Assembly (NCBI RefSeq): GCF_017302985.1
Contig: NZ_JAFIMU010000007.1
Span: forward strand, 806,001-870,000
From: Corallococcus macrosporus
Lineage (GTDB): Bacteria; Myxococcota; Myxococcia; Myxococcales; Myxococcaceae
Direction: 5' to 3'
DNA: 64,000 bases
A model generated the notes under the pieces. That model saw only the letters and a program-made list of their open reading frames with translations. It was not told the DNA's origin and did not search any database. Shown piece by piece: positions 9,534-18,588 of this stretch; positions within the stretch are counted from its first letter, which is position 1, and each line of letters opens with the position of its first letter. The position numbers and the translations under genes are program-made.

Positions 9534-11312
9534 GTGGTGAAAGCACACATGGGAGCCGTGGAACGACAGACGTTCCGCGCGCTGGGACTCGCGGTGTTGC
9601 TGGTGGCGACTCAGGCGGGTGCGGCACGTCCCTACCGGGGAGGTGCGGTGGCCACGGCGTATCCGCCCGCGAGCGAGGCCGCGCTCCAGATGCTGGAGAA
9701 GGGCGGCAACGCGGTGGACGCGGCGGTGGCGGCGGCCTTCGTGGCGGCGGTGGTGGGTCCGTATCACTCCGGTGTGGGCGGCGGCGGGTTCGCGCTGGTG
9801 CACGACGCGAAGTCGGGCGGCACACAGGTGCTGGACTTCCGGGAGGTGGCTCCGAAGGGCGCCTCGCGCGACATGTATGTGCGGGACGGCGCGCTGGTGC
9901 CGGGGCTGTCCACGGACGGCGCGCTGAGCGTGGCGGTGCCGGGCGCGGTGGCGGGCTACCTGGAGCTCTTGTCGAAGCACGGCAAGCTCAAGCCCGCGGT
10001 GGTGCTGGCCCCCGCCATCCGGCTGGCGAAGCAGGGCTTCTGGGTGACGCCCAAGTACCAGCAGATGGCCACGGGCCGGGCGGAGTGCCTGCGCCAGGAC
10101 CCGGAGGCCGCGCGCATCTTCCTCACGCCCAACGCCCAGGGCACGCCGGACGTGCCGCCGCTGGGGCATCTCATCAAGCAGCCGGACCTGGCGCGCACGC
10201 TGGAGCGCGTGGCGAAGGGCGGCGCGAAGGCCTTCTATTCGGGCCCGGTGGCGCAGGCGCTGGTGAAGACGGTGAAGGACGCGGGCGGGCTGCTCACGCA
10301 GGAGGACCTGACGGCGTACACGACGCGCAGCCCCGCGCCGCTGGAGACCACCTACCGGGGCCACCGCATCCTCACCATGCCCCCGCCCAGCGCGGGCGGG
10401 CTGGCGGTGGTGCAGGTGCTGGGCATGCTCCAGCAGTTGCGGCCGCAGGGCGTGCCCTACCGCGATCCGGAGTCGCTGCACCTCTACGTGGAGGCCGTGC
10501 GGCGCGCGTACGTGGACCGCGCGAAGTACCTGGGCGACCCGGCCTTCGTGCAGGTGCCGCTGGAGCGGCTGACGTCCCCCGGCCACATCGCGGACCTGGC
10601 GGGCGGCATCGACGCGAAGAAGGCCACGCCCAGCGCGTCGCTGCTGGCGCCGGTGACGGGCGGGCCGGCCTCCACGCTGCGCAAGGACGCGGGGCCGCTC
10701 ACGCCGGAGCCGGAGAAGAAGAACACCACGCACATCTCCGTCATCGACAAGGACGGCAACGCAGTGGCCATGACGACCACGGTCAACTACAGCTTCGGCT
10801 CGTGCCTCGTGGCGAAGGGCACCGGCGTGCTGCTCAATGATCAGATGGACGACTTCGCCGCGCAGCCGGGCGTGCCCAACGCGTACGGGCTCGTCACCGG
10901 GGAGCCCAACGCCATCCAGGCCGGCAAGGTGCCCCTGTCCTCCATGTCGCCCACGCTGGTGTTCGCGAAGGAGGATCCGAAGCGGGTGATGCTGGCGGTG
11001 GGCAGCCCCGGCGGCTCCACCATCCCCACCACCGTCATCCAGGCCATCAGCAACGTGGTGGACCACGGCATGGACGTGGCGCGCGCGGTGGGCACGGGCC
11101 GGCTGCACCACCAGTACCTCCCGGACGAGCTGTGGGTGGACAAGTGGGGCCTGGAGCCGGCGACGCTGTCCACGCTGGAGGCGAAGGGCCACAAGATTCG
11201 CCGGGTGGACGGCTGGGGCGACGCGGAGGCCGTCTACAGCGACCCGCGCACGAACCTGCGCTATTCCTCCAGTGACCCGCGCAACGAGGGCGCCGCGACG
11301 GGCCAGGACTGA
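9534..11312 (+). CDS. ggt: Gamma-glutamyltransferase (secreted)
   Basis: The enzyme cleaves or transfers the gamma-glutamyl group of glutathione and related peptides, normally in the periplasm. The precursor of 592 residues has a signal peptide (ALGLAVLLVATQAGA) followed by the small-molecule binding half with GGNAVDAAVAAAF and SGVGGGGFALVH. The self-cleavage and catalytic site is KNTTHISVID, with Thr398 as the predicted nucleophile; the oxyanion region PLSSMSPT and GSPGGSTIP follow. Length is normal for the family. The GTG at 9534 has AAGGAAAGG nine bases upstream; an in-frame ATG five codons later is also possible. The TatD-like gene follows after 23 bases on the same strand and is probably co-transcribed. 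Confidence 0.95.
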   Translation: MVKAHMGAVERQTFRALGLAVLLVATQAGAARPYRGGAVATAYPPASEAALQMLEKGGNAVDAAVAAAFVAAVVGPYHSGVGGGGFALVHDAKSGGTQVLDFREVAPKGASRDMYVRDGALVPGLSTDGALSVAVPGAVAGYLELLSKHGKLKPAVVLAPAIRLAKQGFWVTPKYQQMATGRAECLRQDPEAARIFLTPNAQGTPDVPPLGHLIKQPDLARTLERVAKGGAKAFYSGPVAQALVKTVKDAGGLLTQEDLTAYTTRSPAPLETTYRGHRILTMPPPSAGGLAVVQVLGMLQQLRPQGVPYRDPESLHLYVEAVRRAYVDRAKYLGDPAFVQVPLERLTSPGHIADLAGGIDAKKATPSASLLAPVTGGPASTLRKDAGPLTPEPEKKNTTHISVIDKDGNAVAMTTTVNYSFGSCLVAKGTGVLLNDQMDDFAAQPGVPNAYGLVTGEPNAIQAGKVPLSSMSPTLVFAKEDPKRVMLAVGSPGGSTIPTTVIQAISNVVDHGMDVARAVGTGRLHHQYLPDELWVDKWGLEPATLSTLEAKGHKIRRVDGWGDAEAVYSDPRTNLRYSSSDPRNEGAATGQD

Positions 11313-11335
11313 AAGCCGAAGGAGAACGACTGCCC

Positions 11336-12118
11336 GTGGCCGAGCCGATCCCGCTGTTCGATGCGCACCTCCACCCGGAGGCCCTGACCGACCAGGACCT
11401 GGAGTCCATGCGCTTCTTCGGCGTGGAGCGGGCCCTGGTGGTGGCGCATCACTTCCCGGAGCCCACGGCCAAGGGGCTGCGCCAGCACTTCGACCAACTG
11501 GTGGAGAAGCAGCTGCCCCGGCTGGAGCGGCTGGGCATCCGCGCCTGGGCCGCCCTGGGCGTGCACCCGCGCTGCATCCCGCGCCGGGGGCTGTCGGAGG
11601 TGTTGAGCCACCTGCCGGACTACTTCGAGGGCGGCCGGGTGGTGGCCCTGGGGGAGACGGGCCTGCACGGGGGCGGCGAGGAGGAGGAAGAGGCCTTCCT
11701 GGAGCAGCTCGCCCTGGCCCGCCAGCTCAAGCTGCGCGTGGTGGTGCACACGCCGCTCAAGGACAAGGAGCGCCACACGCGGCGCATCCTCACGCTCCTG
11801 CGCCAGTCCGGCCTGGCGCCGTCGCGCGCGCTGGTGGACCACGCCAACGCGCGCACCGTGCGGACCATCCTGGAGGTGGGCCACTGGGCAGGGCTCACCC
11901 TGCACCCGGAGGCCCTCCAGGCGGACCGGGCGGTGGCCCTGGTGCGGAGGCTGGGCAGCGAGCGCCTGGTGCTGGACTCGGACGCGGGCGACGGCGCCGG
12001 CGACATCCTGGGGCTCGCGCGCACGGCGAACCTCCTGGGCAAGGCGAAGCTGTCCGAGCGCATCGTCCGGCGGGTCACCCGGGACAACGCCGCCCGCTTC
12101 TTCCAGATCCACGACTGA
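11336..12118 (+). CDS. TatD-family metal-dependent hydrolase
   Basis: The 260-residue protein has the TIM-barrel metal-hydrolase pattern of TatD/YcfH-type enzymes: the first metal ligands in FDAHLHPE (about 8-15), GVHPRC, ALGETGLH, VVVHTPLKDKE, VDHANA and the final acidic ligand in VLDSDAGDG. Many TatD proteins are 3'-5' DNA exonucleases, but this subgroup is short and the substrate is unknown. The start is a GTG at 11336 with GAAGGAGA eleven bases upstream. It follows ggt closely, suggesting an operon, and is separated from the next convergent gene by a long hairpin. Confidence 0.85.
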   Translation: MAEPIPLFDAHLHPEALTDQDLESMRFFGVERALVVAHHFPEPTAKGLRQHFDQLVEKQLPRLERLGIRAWAALGVHPRCIPRRGLSEVLSHLPDYFEGGRVVALGETGLHGGGEEEEEAFLEQLALARQLKLRVVVHTPLKDKERHTRRILTLLRQSGLAPSRALVDHANARTVRTILEVGHWAGLTLHPEALQADRAVALVRRLGSERLVLDSDAGDGAGDILGLARTANLLGKAKLSERIVRRVTRDNAARFFQIHD

Positions 12119-12190
12119 GCGCGGCATCCACCCGCCGTGCGGGTGGAGCGCGGTGCGTTGAAAAGTGGACGCCCCGCGGGCCCTGTCAGC

Positions 12191-12245
12191 GCTGTAAATG
12201 CGACGGGCCCCACGCAGTGAAGCGCGGAGCCCGTGGCTTTACAGC
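12191..12245. terminator. Long bidirectional hairpin between convergent genes
   Basis: Outer arms GCTGTAAA (12191-12198) and TTTACAGC (12238-12245) are perfect; inside, ACGGGCCCCACGC pairs with GCGCGGAGCCCGT with two mismatches around a short loop. It sits between the stop codons of two converging genes and the A/T outer arms would give short U stretches in both directions. Confidence 0.7.
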
Positions 12246-12266
12246 TTTCGTCCCCGGAAAGGGGGC

Positions 12267-12542
12267 CTAGTTCACCGACACGGAGACCTGGGTCTCCGGG
12301 TGCAGGGTGAGGCCCTGCGCGTCCGGCGCCAGCCGCACCTGCACGGGCACGCCCTGGGAGCGGTACTCCGCGAGGGAATCCGCCGCCTCGTCGAGCAGCT
12401 GCTGGTAGCGCTCCTCGAGCTCCACCGCGATCAGGAGCATGGTCTCACCGGCGTCCGTCACGCCCGGCCGGTACACCTGGCACCGCTGGAACCGCGCCCA
12501 GCGACCGTTCTGCATCTTCACAAGCTCGCCGTCGTAAGCCAT
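12267..12542 (-). CDS. Small protein of unknown function (91 aa)
   Basis: The ATG at 12542 has AAGAGGTG six bases upstream, a clear ribosome site, and codon third positions are strongly G/C. The product begins MAYDGELVKMQNGRWARF and continues with beta-rich and then helical segments (LEERYQQLLDEAADSLAEY), ending in a beta-like tail VSVSVN. No signal peptide, Cys pair or membrane segment is present, so it is a soluble cytoplasmic protein. I do not recognise the family. A divergent 324-base region separates it from the next plus-strand gene. Confidence 0.7.
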   Translation of the reverse strand: MAYDGELVKMQNGRWARFQRCQVYRPGVTDAGETMLLIAVELEERYQQLLDEAADSLAEYRSQGVPVQVRLAPDAQGLTLHPETQVSVSVN

Positions 12543-12866
12543 GCGCAGCACCTCTTGAGTGAAATCCGACGGACGCAATGTAGAGGCGAACGCCCCGGCT
12601 GTCATCCCCCCGTTTGAAAATTCGTAAACCCTTCGGAATTCCAGGCAGTTGCCAGGACTCCAGGGCATGCCCAGGGGCGCTCCGGCGGCCGGACCGGCGC
12701 AAAATGTAAACTGGCGCACTGTCAACGCGGTTAACCTGTACCGGGGTCCGATGCCGCGTCGCGCTGTCAACACTCCGTGAACCGGGCGGGCGGGGAGGGG
12801 CAGCCAGGGGACGGGGGCGGGACTGACGCGTGGCAGCCGGGTGGGGCATCCCTTAGATTCCAGCGG
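12543..12866. other. Divergent intergenic region with direct repeats
   Basis: This 324-base region separates two divergent small genes and must hold both promoters. It is locally A/T-richer (12610-12640 and 12700-12735) and carries the 8-mer CTGTCAAC twice, at 12719-12726 and 12764-12771, in direct orientation 45 bases apart. No coding frame with G/C-rich third positions was seen. Confidence 0.5.
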
Positions 12867-13112
12867 ATGAAGTTGCCCCTGCCGTTCCGTCGCGACCGTC
12901 CCATCATTCCGTCCGCCAACGCGCAGGATCACGCGGAGCGGTTGATCGCCGAGTCCCTGCGCATGCTCGGCCAGGTGTGTTCCAAGGTCGCGGACGCCAT
13001 CGAGGCGCAGCGGCTGGAGCGCCACGGTTACGCGCACAACAGCTACCTGCGGCGCCTGGACGACGAGGAGGACGCGAAGAAGCCCTCCGGGCCGGGCAGC
13101 ACCGGCGGATGA
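12867..13112 (+). CDS. Small helical protein of unknown function (81 aa)
   Basis: The ATG at 12867 gives MKLPLPFRRDRPIIPSANAQ, then a predicted long helix (DHAERLIAESLRMLGQVCSKVADAIEAQRLER) and a charged, Gly/Ser-rich tail. Its stop overlaps the start of the next gene as ATGA (13109-13112), so the two are translationally coupled and the small protein probably acts with, or is regulated with, the amidohydrolase. I do not recognise it. An upstream GTG-type extension is possible but lacks support. Confidence 0.7.
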   Translation: MKLPLPFRRDRPIIPSANAQDHAERLIAESLRMLGQVCSKVADAIEAQRLERHGYAHNSYLRRLDDEEDAKKPSGPGSTGG

Positions 13113-14077
13113 CGGCTCCCCGGGAGCCGCACGGGCACGACGACGCGCCCGTGCCGTGCCTGGCGTCCTCGCCGTCACCCACCTGGCGGGAGCTGGGCAT
13201 CCAGATGCCCATGCCCGCGCTGGCGGACGAGGAAGGGCCCCGCGTGGACCCCGGCCTGCCGCCCGTCGTGGACGCGCACGTGCACCTGTTCCCCGACCGC
13301 GTCTTCGAGGCGGTGTGGCGCTGGTTCGACCGCCACGGCTGGCCCATCCGCTACAAGCTGCACACACCCCAGGTGGTGTCCTTCCTGCTGTCCCGGGGCG
13401 TCGAGCGCGTGGTCGCCCTGCACTACGCCCACAAGCCGGGCATGGCGCGCGCCCTCAACGCCTACGTGGCGGAGGTGGCGAAGGCCGAGCCCCGCGTCAT
13501 CGGGCTTGGCACCGTGTACCCGGGCGAGCCCGACGCCGTCGCCATCCTGGAGGAGGCCTTCGCCCTGGGCCTGAAGGGCGTGAAGCTGCACTGTCACGTG
13601 CAGGCCTTCTCCCCGGACGCGCCCCAGCTGCACGAGCTCTACGCGGCGTGCGCGCGGGCGGGGAAGCCGCTCGTGATGCACTCGGGGCGGGAGCCGTCCA
13701 GTCCCCAGTACCCGGTGGATCCGCACCAGCTCTGTAGCGCCGAGCGCGTGGAGCGCGTGCTGAAGGATCATCCCACGCTGAAGCTGTGCGTGCCGCACCT
13801 GGGAGCGGACGAGTTCGACGCGTACGCGCACCTGCTGGAGCGGTACGACACGCTCTGGCTGGACACCACCATGGCGGTGGGCGGCTACTTCCCCGTGCCC
13901 CTGCCCCGCCAGGCGCTGGAGGCGCGGCCCGGGCGCATCCTCTACGGGACGGACTTCCCCAACATCCCCTATGCGTGGGACCGGGAGCTGCGGGCGCTGG
14001 CGGGGCTGGGGCTGGACGAGGCCGCGCTCGCGGGCGTGCTGGGCGGCAACACGCTGTCCCTCTACGGCGAGTGTTGA
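13109..14077 (+). CDS. Amidohydrolase-2 family metal-dependent hydrolase
   Basis: The 322-residue protein matches the COG2159 (amidohydrolase_2, ACMSD-like) TIM-barrel: first metal site VDAHVHLFP (about 50-58), KLHCHVQAF in the middle, MHSGREP, VPHLGADE and the final acidic ligand in LYGTDFPNIPYAW. Family members are decarboxylases or hydrolases of small carboxylated compounds; the substrate here is not evident. The ATG overlaps the stop of the preceding small gene. An in-frame GTG/ATG further upstream would run through that gene and is rejected. A hairpin follows the stop. Confidence 0.85.
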   Translation: MTAPREPHGHDDAPVPCLASSPSPTWRELGIQMPMPALADEEGPRVDPGLPPVVDAHVHLFPDRVFEAVWRWFDRHGWPIRYKLHTPQVVSFLLSRGVERVVALHYAHKPGMARALNAYVAEVAKAEPRVIGLGTVYPGEPDAVAILEEAFALGLKGVKLHCHVQAFSPDAPQLHELYAACARAGKPLVMHSGREPSSPQYPVDPHQLCSAERVERVLKDHPTLKLCVPHLGADEFDAYAHLLERYDTLWLDTTMAVGGYFPVPLPRQALEARPGRILYGTDFPNIPYAWDRELRALAGLGLDEAALAGVLGGNTLSLYGEC

Positions 14078-14090
14078 AAAGAAACGAAGG

Positions 14091-14109
14091 CCCTTCCGCA
14101 ATGGAAGGG
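14091..14109 (+). terminator. Short hairpin after the amidohydrolase gene
   Basis: Perfect arms CCCTTCC and GGAAGGG around GCAAT lie 14 bases past the stop. No T run follows, so termination is a weaker inference. Confidence 0.45.
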
Positions 14110-14179
14110 GCATTCCCATCTTCGACCCCATAGAATCGCGGTCCCCAAGCAGACGCCGCCACTCCAGAGGCTCAAGCCC

Positions 14180-14560
14180 ATGTCGAACTTCATCCTGGTC
14201 GTCGACGACGACGCGAGTCACCGCACGCTCATCTGCGATGCCCTCCAGGAGATGGGCTATGCCACCATCGAGGCCAAGAACGGCCGCGAGGCGCTGGATC
14301 TTCTGGAGGACGACATCCCGGGCGCCGTGCTGCTGGACCTGCGCATGCCCGTCATGAGCGGCTGGGGCCTGCTGGACGCGCTCAAGAAGATGCCGCGGGC
14401 GCGCAACCTGCCCATCATCATCATCTCCGGCTACGGCTTCGAGTGGGAGGCGGAGCTGGTGGGCGCCGCCGGCTACATCTCCAAGCCGGTGGACCTGGAC
14501 AAGGTGCGCACCACCGTGCAGCAGATCGTCGGGCCGCCGGAGGTGGCCATGGTGCACTGA
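14180..14560 (+). CDS. Single-domain response regulator (CheY-like)
   Basis: The 126 residues form one receiver domain and nothing else: acidic pair Asp10-Asp11 in VVDDDASHR, phosphorylation site Asp53 in LLDLRMP, Ser83 in IISGYG and Lys102 in YISKPVDL. It would be phosphorylated by a histidine kinase not encoded nearby and act through protein contact, since no output domain is present. The ATG has AGAGG nine bases upstream. It is flanked by an amidohydrolase and an ABC transporter with no obvious link. Orphan receivers of this kind are numerous in myxobacteria. Confidence 0.93.
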   Translation: MSNFILVVDDDASHRTLICDALQEMGYATIEAKNGREALDLLEDDIPGAVLLDLRMPVMSGWGLLDALKKMPRARNLPIIIISGYGFEWEAELVGAAGYISKPVDLDKVRTTVQQIVGPPEVAMVH

Positions 14561-14633
14561 GTCGGGAAGCGCCTGTCAGGCCGCACCATCCGTCAACCCG
14601 AGGATTGTGGGCGGCCCCCGGGGGCATGGTGTG

Positions 14634-15476
14634 ATGGCGTCCTTCATGACGCCCCCCTCCTCCGCAGAACCGGCCGAGCTGGCCATCGACGCTCGCGGCC
14701 TCGTCAAGCGCTTCGGCACCTTCACCGCGCTGGACGGCCTGGAGCTTCAGATTCCCCGGGGCGCCTTCTACGCGTTCCTCGGCCCCAACGGCGCCGGCAA
14801 GTCCACCTCCATCGCGCTGCTCACCGGCGTGTACGGGCCGGACCAGGGCAGCATCCGCATGCTCGGCGTGGACGCCGTGGCGAAGCCGCTGGAGGTGAAG
14901 CAGCGTGTGGGCGTGGTGCCGGAGGAGCTGAGCCTCTTCGAGCGCCTCACCGGCCGGCAGTACCTCACCTTCTGCGCGCGCATGTACGGGCTGGATGGCG
15001 CGGAGGCCGCGTCGCGCGCGGTGGAGCTCCTGGAGCTGACGGAGCTCACGTACAAGGCCGGCGCGCTGGTGGCGGAGTACTCCAAGGGCATGCGGCGCAG
15101 GCTCGCGATCGCCGCGGCGCTCATCCACGCGCCGGAGCTGGTGCTGCTGGATGAGCCCTTCGAGGGCATCGACGTGCTCGCCGCGGGCGTCATCCGGGAG
15201 CTGTTGCGCGAGCTGTCCCGCCGGGGCGTGACGCTGCTGCTCACCACGCACGTGCTGGAGATCGCCGAGCGGCTGGCCACGCACGCGGGCGTCATCCGGG
15301 GCGGGCGCATGTTGGATCAGGGCCCGGTGGACCAGCTCCGCCAGCGCCACGGCGTCTCCACGCTGGAGGCGGTGTTCGAAAAGCTGATCGCCGTGCCGGC
15401 CGCGCGCAACGCGAAGCTGTCGTTCTACGGCGAGCCCGCCGCGAGCGTGGTGCCGCTGCGCCGGGAGTCCGCGTGA
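14634..15476 (+). CDS. ABC transporter ATP-binding protein (ABC-2 type)
   Basis: The 280-residue ATPase has Walker A GPNGAGKST (about 50-58), a Q-loop region, the signature YSKGMRRRLAIA, Walker B LVLLDEPFEGID and the switch His in TTHVLE. This architecture belongs to ABC-2-type exporters, as in the DrrA/CcmA group. Its stop overlaps the GTG of the permease gene (GTGA at 15473-15476), so the pair is coupled. The ATG at 14634 is chosen; an ATG four codons later is possible. The exported substrate cannot be told from the sequence. Confidence 0.92.
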   Translation: MASFMTPPSSAEPAELAIDARGLVKRFGTFTALDGLELQIPRGAFYAFLGPNGAGKSTSIALLTGVYGPDQGSIRMLGVDAVAKPLEVKQRVGVVPEELSLFERLTGRQYLTFCARMYGLDGAEAASRAVELLELTELTYKAGALVAEYSKGMRRRLAIAAALIHAPELVLLDEPFEGIDVLAAGVIRELLRELSRRGVTLLLTTHVLEIAERLATHAGVIRGGRMLDQGPVDQLRQRHGVSTLEAVFEKLIAVPAARNAKLSFYGEPAASVVPLRRESA

Positions 15477-17137
15477 GCGCCGCGCGTCCGAAGGTCCCCG
15501 GCTTCTTCCAGCACCTCCTGCTGCTCTGGGGTCTGCGCCTGCACCTGGGCCTCAACCAGGGCCCGGGGAAGAGCCGCCTGCTCGCGGTGGCGGCGTTCCT
15601 GGGCTCCAGCGCGCCGGGCGTGCTGCTGGGCCTGAGCTTCTTCAAGCTGATGCGGCTGCCGCTCATCGTCCACAGCAACGTGTGGCCGTACTTCATCCTC
15701 AACCTGCTGTGCTTCGTCACCGCCGCCACCTGGGTGACGTGGCCGCTGTTGTCCGCGGGCGTGGATGACCACTCGGAGCTGTCGCGCTACGCCGCGTTCC
15801 CCATCTCGCCGTTCCGGCTGCTGATGGGCTCCACGGTGGCCAGCCTCTTCGAGCCGCGCGCGCTGGTGTTCTACGCGCCGCTCACCGGCGCGGCGGTGGG
15901 CTATGCGTCGCGCCACCGGCTGGCGTCGCCGTGGCTGGCGGCGGTGCTCTACGTGCTGTTCGCGCTCTTCTGCGCGGCGTGGAGCCGGGTGGGCCTCTAC
16001 ACGGTCATCAACGTGCTGCGGGAGAAGCACAGCGCGCGCATCATGGGCGGCGGCATGGTGGCCTTCCTCGTGGCCGCGTCGTTCATCCCGCCCATCGACA
16101 CGTCGTGGCTCACCAGCGTGGGCGAGGCGGGCGTGGGCGCGCTGGACATGAGCCTCATCATCAACGCGGCGGTGGCGCTCAGCCAGGTGCCCCCGGGCTT
16201 CTTCGGGGACGGCCTGGGGCAGCTCGCGCACGGGCGCGTGGGCATCGCGATGCTGGAGGCGTTCGGGCTGCTGTTCTTCACCGCCATGGGCATGGGCGTG
16301 GCGTACGCGCTCCTGATGCGCTTCCACCGGCAGGCGGGAGGCCGCTCCGGCGGTGACCGGGGCGACGGCAAGGACAGCGACCCGTTCGCCACCACGAAGT
16401 CGCGCTTCGACACCCTCCTGCGGCGCGAGGTGCTGGACCTGTGGCGCAACCCGCGCGCGCGGCTGCTGGCGGCGGTGCCCTTCATCCTGGCCATCCTGCT
16501 GAAGCTGCTCTCCGGCCGGGACCTGTTCGTGTACCTGCTGGGCAACAGCGCGGATGCGTGGGTGATGGGCGGCATGAGCATCTACGGCGCGGTGGTCATC
16601 GCGTCCACGTTCTCCCAGAACACGTTCGCGTATGACGGGCACGGCTTCGCGGTGTTCCTGGCGGCGCCCATGAGTCTGGCGGACGTGCTGCGCGCGAAGA
16701 ACCGCGTGCAGGGCGTGGCGGCGCTGGGGATGGCGGTGCTGGTGGGCGCGTTCTACCGGGTGTACTTCGGCTCGGGCACGCTCGTGGACTTCCTGTGCGC
16801 CATGGCCGCGGTGGCGGCGGTGCTGCCCATGCTGCTGGCCGCGGGCAACTTCCTGTCGCTGTACTTCCCGGTGAAGTTCCACGCGAGCCTCAAGCGCCGC
16901 GACCGCATCCCCCTCACCGCGTCCATGCTGGGCATCCTCGCGGCCAGCGTGGGCTGCATGCCGTTTGGCCATGCACTGCGGGCGGCGGGGAAGGACGGAC
17001 CGGGCTGGCAGTCCGTGGCCTTCATCGCCGCCTTCGCGGTGCTCAACTTCGGCGTCTACCTGGCGACGCGCCCCCTGGCGATGCGCCTGCTGGAGCAGCG
17101 CCGGGAGATCGTCCTGCGGGCGGTGACGCGCGAGTAG
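15473..17137 (+). CDS. ABC-2-type transporter permease
   Basis: This 554-residue integral membrane protein has about 12 hydrophobic segments, in two groups separated by a charged loop rich in Gly/Asp/Lys (around 285-310). It starts at a GTG overlapping the stop of the ATPase gene and should form the membrane half of that exporter. The first residues are cytoplasmic. It is longer than a single ABC-2 permease, and the two hydrophobic halves suggest that one chain may supply much of the pore. It ends only three bases before the convergent VWA gene. Confidence 0.85.
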   Translation: MSAARPKVPGFFQHLLLLWGLRLHLGLNQGPGKSRLLAVAAFLGSSAPGVLLGLSFFKLMRLPLIVHSNVWPYFILNLLCFVTAATWVTWPLLSAGVDDHSELSRYAAFPISPFRLLMGSTVASLFEPRALVFYAPLTGAAVGYASRHRLASPWLAAVLYVLFALFCAAWSRVGLYTVINVLREKHSARIMGGGMVAFLVAASFIPPIDTSWLTSVGEAGVGALDMSLIINAAVALSQVPPGFFGDGLGQLAHGRVGIAMLEAFGLLFFTAMGMGVAYALLMRFHRQAGGRSGGDRGDGKDSDPFATTKSRFDTLLRREVLDLWRNPRARLLAAVPFILAILLKLLSGRDLFVYLLGNSADAWVMGGMSIYGAVVIASTFSQNTFAYDGHGFAVFLAAPMSLADVLRAKNRVQGVAALGMAVLVGAFYRVYFGSGTLVDFLCAMAAVAAVLPMLLAAGNFLSLYFPVKFHASLKRRDRIPLTASMLGILAASVGCMPFGHALRAAGKDGPGWQSVAFIAAFAVLNFGVYLATRPLAMRLLEQRREIVLRAVTRE

Positions 17138-17140
17138 GCT

Positions 17141-18460
17141 TCAGTACGCGACGCCGAACTTCGCGGCCTGGGCCTTCACGCTCTTCATCACGTTGGCGTC
17201 GAACGCGTCCTCCTTGGTGGACGCGTTCTTCGACAGCCACTGGTCGCGCTCGGTGGCCAGCTTCGCGACCTTCTCCTCCAGCACCTTGCGCTCGGCGGCG
17301 AGCTGCTTCACCTTCGCGGCCTGCTCCTCCTTCTTGAGGCCCTTGAGCTCCTGGGGCAGCTCCTCGTCCTTGAGGGTGTCGAGCGCGGCCGGCTTCTCCA
17401 AAAGGTCCACCGCGCCGCCGACGGCCACGGGCGCGCTGCTCACCGCCGCAGCGCTGGGAGCGCTCTTGCCCGCGCCCCGGCTCGACTTCATGTAGCTGAT
17501 GCGGTCCGCGACGGCCTCCGCGGCCATGCCCTTGGTGGCCTCCGAGCGGGCGAGGTTCATTTCGCGCGCCTCCTTGCGGCCGCCGTAGAGCGTCTTCGAC
17601 GCCAGCTCCGCGTTCACGCGCGACAGCTCCGCGTCATAGGGCGTGGCCACCGCCACCATGCCGCCCGACGCGTCGATGGAGTCGAACGTCCCGTCCGTCA
17701 GCTTCGCCACGTAGCGCCAGGACTCCTCGGTGCTCGTGTCCGCGCCGCAGCGCACGGTGTTCACCACGATGTGGCGCTCCTTCGCGCGCTTGGACCACAG
17801 CTTGAAGTCCCAGGCGGCCTCGCGCTCGGCGGGGGGCGCGTCGCCCACCAGGAAGATGACCTTCATCACCTCGCGGTTCTGGCTCCACTTGAGCAGCGAC
17901 ACGGCCTCCCCCAGGCCGCGCCCCACGTGCTCCGGGAAGTCCCCGCCTCCGTTCGCGTCCAGCTTGCGCAGCTCCGCGAACATGGAGTCCATGTCGTCGC
18001 TCAGCTCGAAGCGCTTCGTCACATAGGCGTCCCCGTTGTCACGGTAGGCCACCAGCGCGACCTTCAGGTGCGGCGTGGGCTTGCCCTTCGCGATGCGCGA
18101 CGCGATGGAGAAGATCTTCTGCTTCGCGCCCTCCAGCAGGCCGCCCATGGACCCCGTCGTGTCCAGCACGAAGGCCACCTCGATCTCGGGCTGGGCTCCC
18201 TGCGGCTGCACCTGCGCGTCCTGGACCTGCGAACCCTGGGCCTGGGCCGGCGTGCCCTGCCCCGCGGGCGCGGGGGTGGGCTTCGCGGGCTCGGCCTTCG
18301 TGGCGGGAAACTCCCGGGGGGCGAGCGGCGGCTTCACGGGCGGACGGGAGGGATAGGGCGTGACGGGATAGGTGGGCGTGACGGCCCAGGCGGAGGTGGC
18401 GGACAGACCGGTGGCGAGCGCGGCCGTCAGGACGGCCCGCGAGAGGGGCTTCAGGTTCAT
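17141..18460 (-). CDS. Secreted von Willebrand factor A domain protein
   Basis: The 439-residue precursor has a Sec signal peptide (to about AWA at 26), a Pro/Ala/Gln-rich linker to about 90, and a VWA domain whose metal-ion site is DTTGSMGGLL (near 99), with VALVAYRDNGD and IFLVGDAPP as further core strands. The last 120 residues are Ala/Lys/Glu-rich and include a predicted coiled coil (LAAERKVLEEKVAKLATERDQW). VWA domains of this kind bind protein partners outside the cytoplasm; the partner is unknown. The ATG at 18460 has GGAG seven bases upstream. It converges with the ABC permease. Confidence 0.85.
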   Translation of the reverse strand: MNLKPLSRAVLTAALATGLSATSAWAVTPTYPVTPYPSRPPVKPPLAPREFPATKAEPAKPTPAPAGQGTPAQAQGSQVQDAQVQPQGAQPEIEVAFVLDTTGSMGGLLEGAKQKIFSIASRIAKGKPTPHLKVALVAYRDNGDAYVTKRFELSDDMDSMFAELRKLDANGGGDFPEHVGRGLGEAVSLLKWSQNREVMKVIFLVGDAPPAEREAAWDFKLWSKRAKERHIVVNTVRCGADTSTEESWRYVAKLTDGTFDSIDASGGMVAVATPYDAELSRVNAELASKTLYGGRKEAREMNLARSEATKGMAAEAVADRISYMKSSRGAGKSAPSAAAVSSAPVAVGGAVDLLEKPAALDTLKDEELPQELKGLKKEEQAAKVKQLAAERKVLEEKVAKLATERDQWLSKNASTKEDAFDANVMKSVKAQAAKFGVAY

Positions 18461-18588
18461 GGGTGGGCTCCGGAACGGCGGTTCGCGCGGCGGGTTTCCC
18501 GCGCCGCCTGCTCCTGTAACGGACAGGCCCGCCGGAAGATCTACGCCCCCGGTTGCGGCCTCCGGAAACGGGCGTTACGCCCGGGTCC

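Noticed and set aside
13112-13367. N-terminal extension of the minus-strand small gene at 12267-12542 to a 366-residue protein
   Set aside because: The extra codons lie antisense to two plus-strand genes and look like shadow sequence; the ATG at 12542 has a clear ribosome site.
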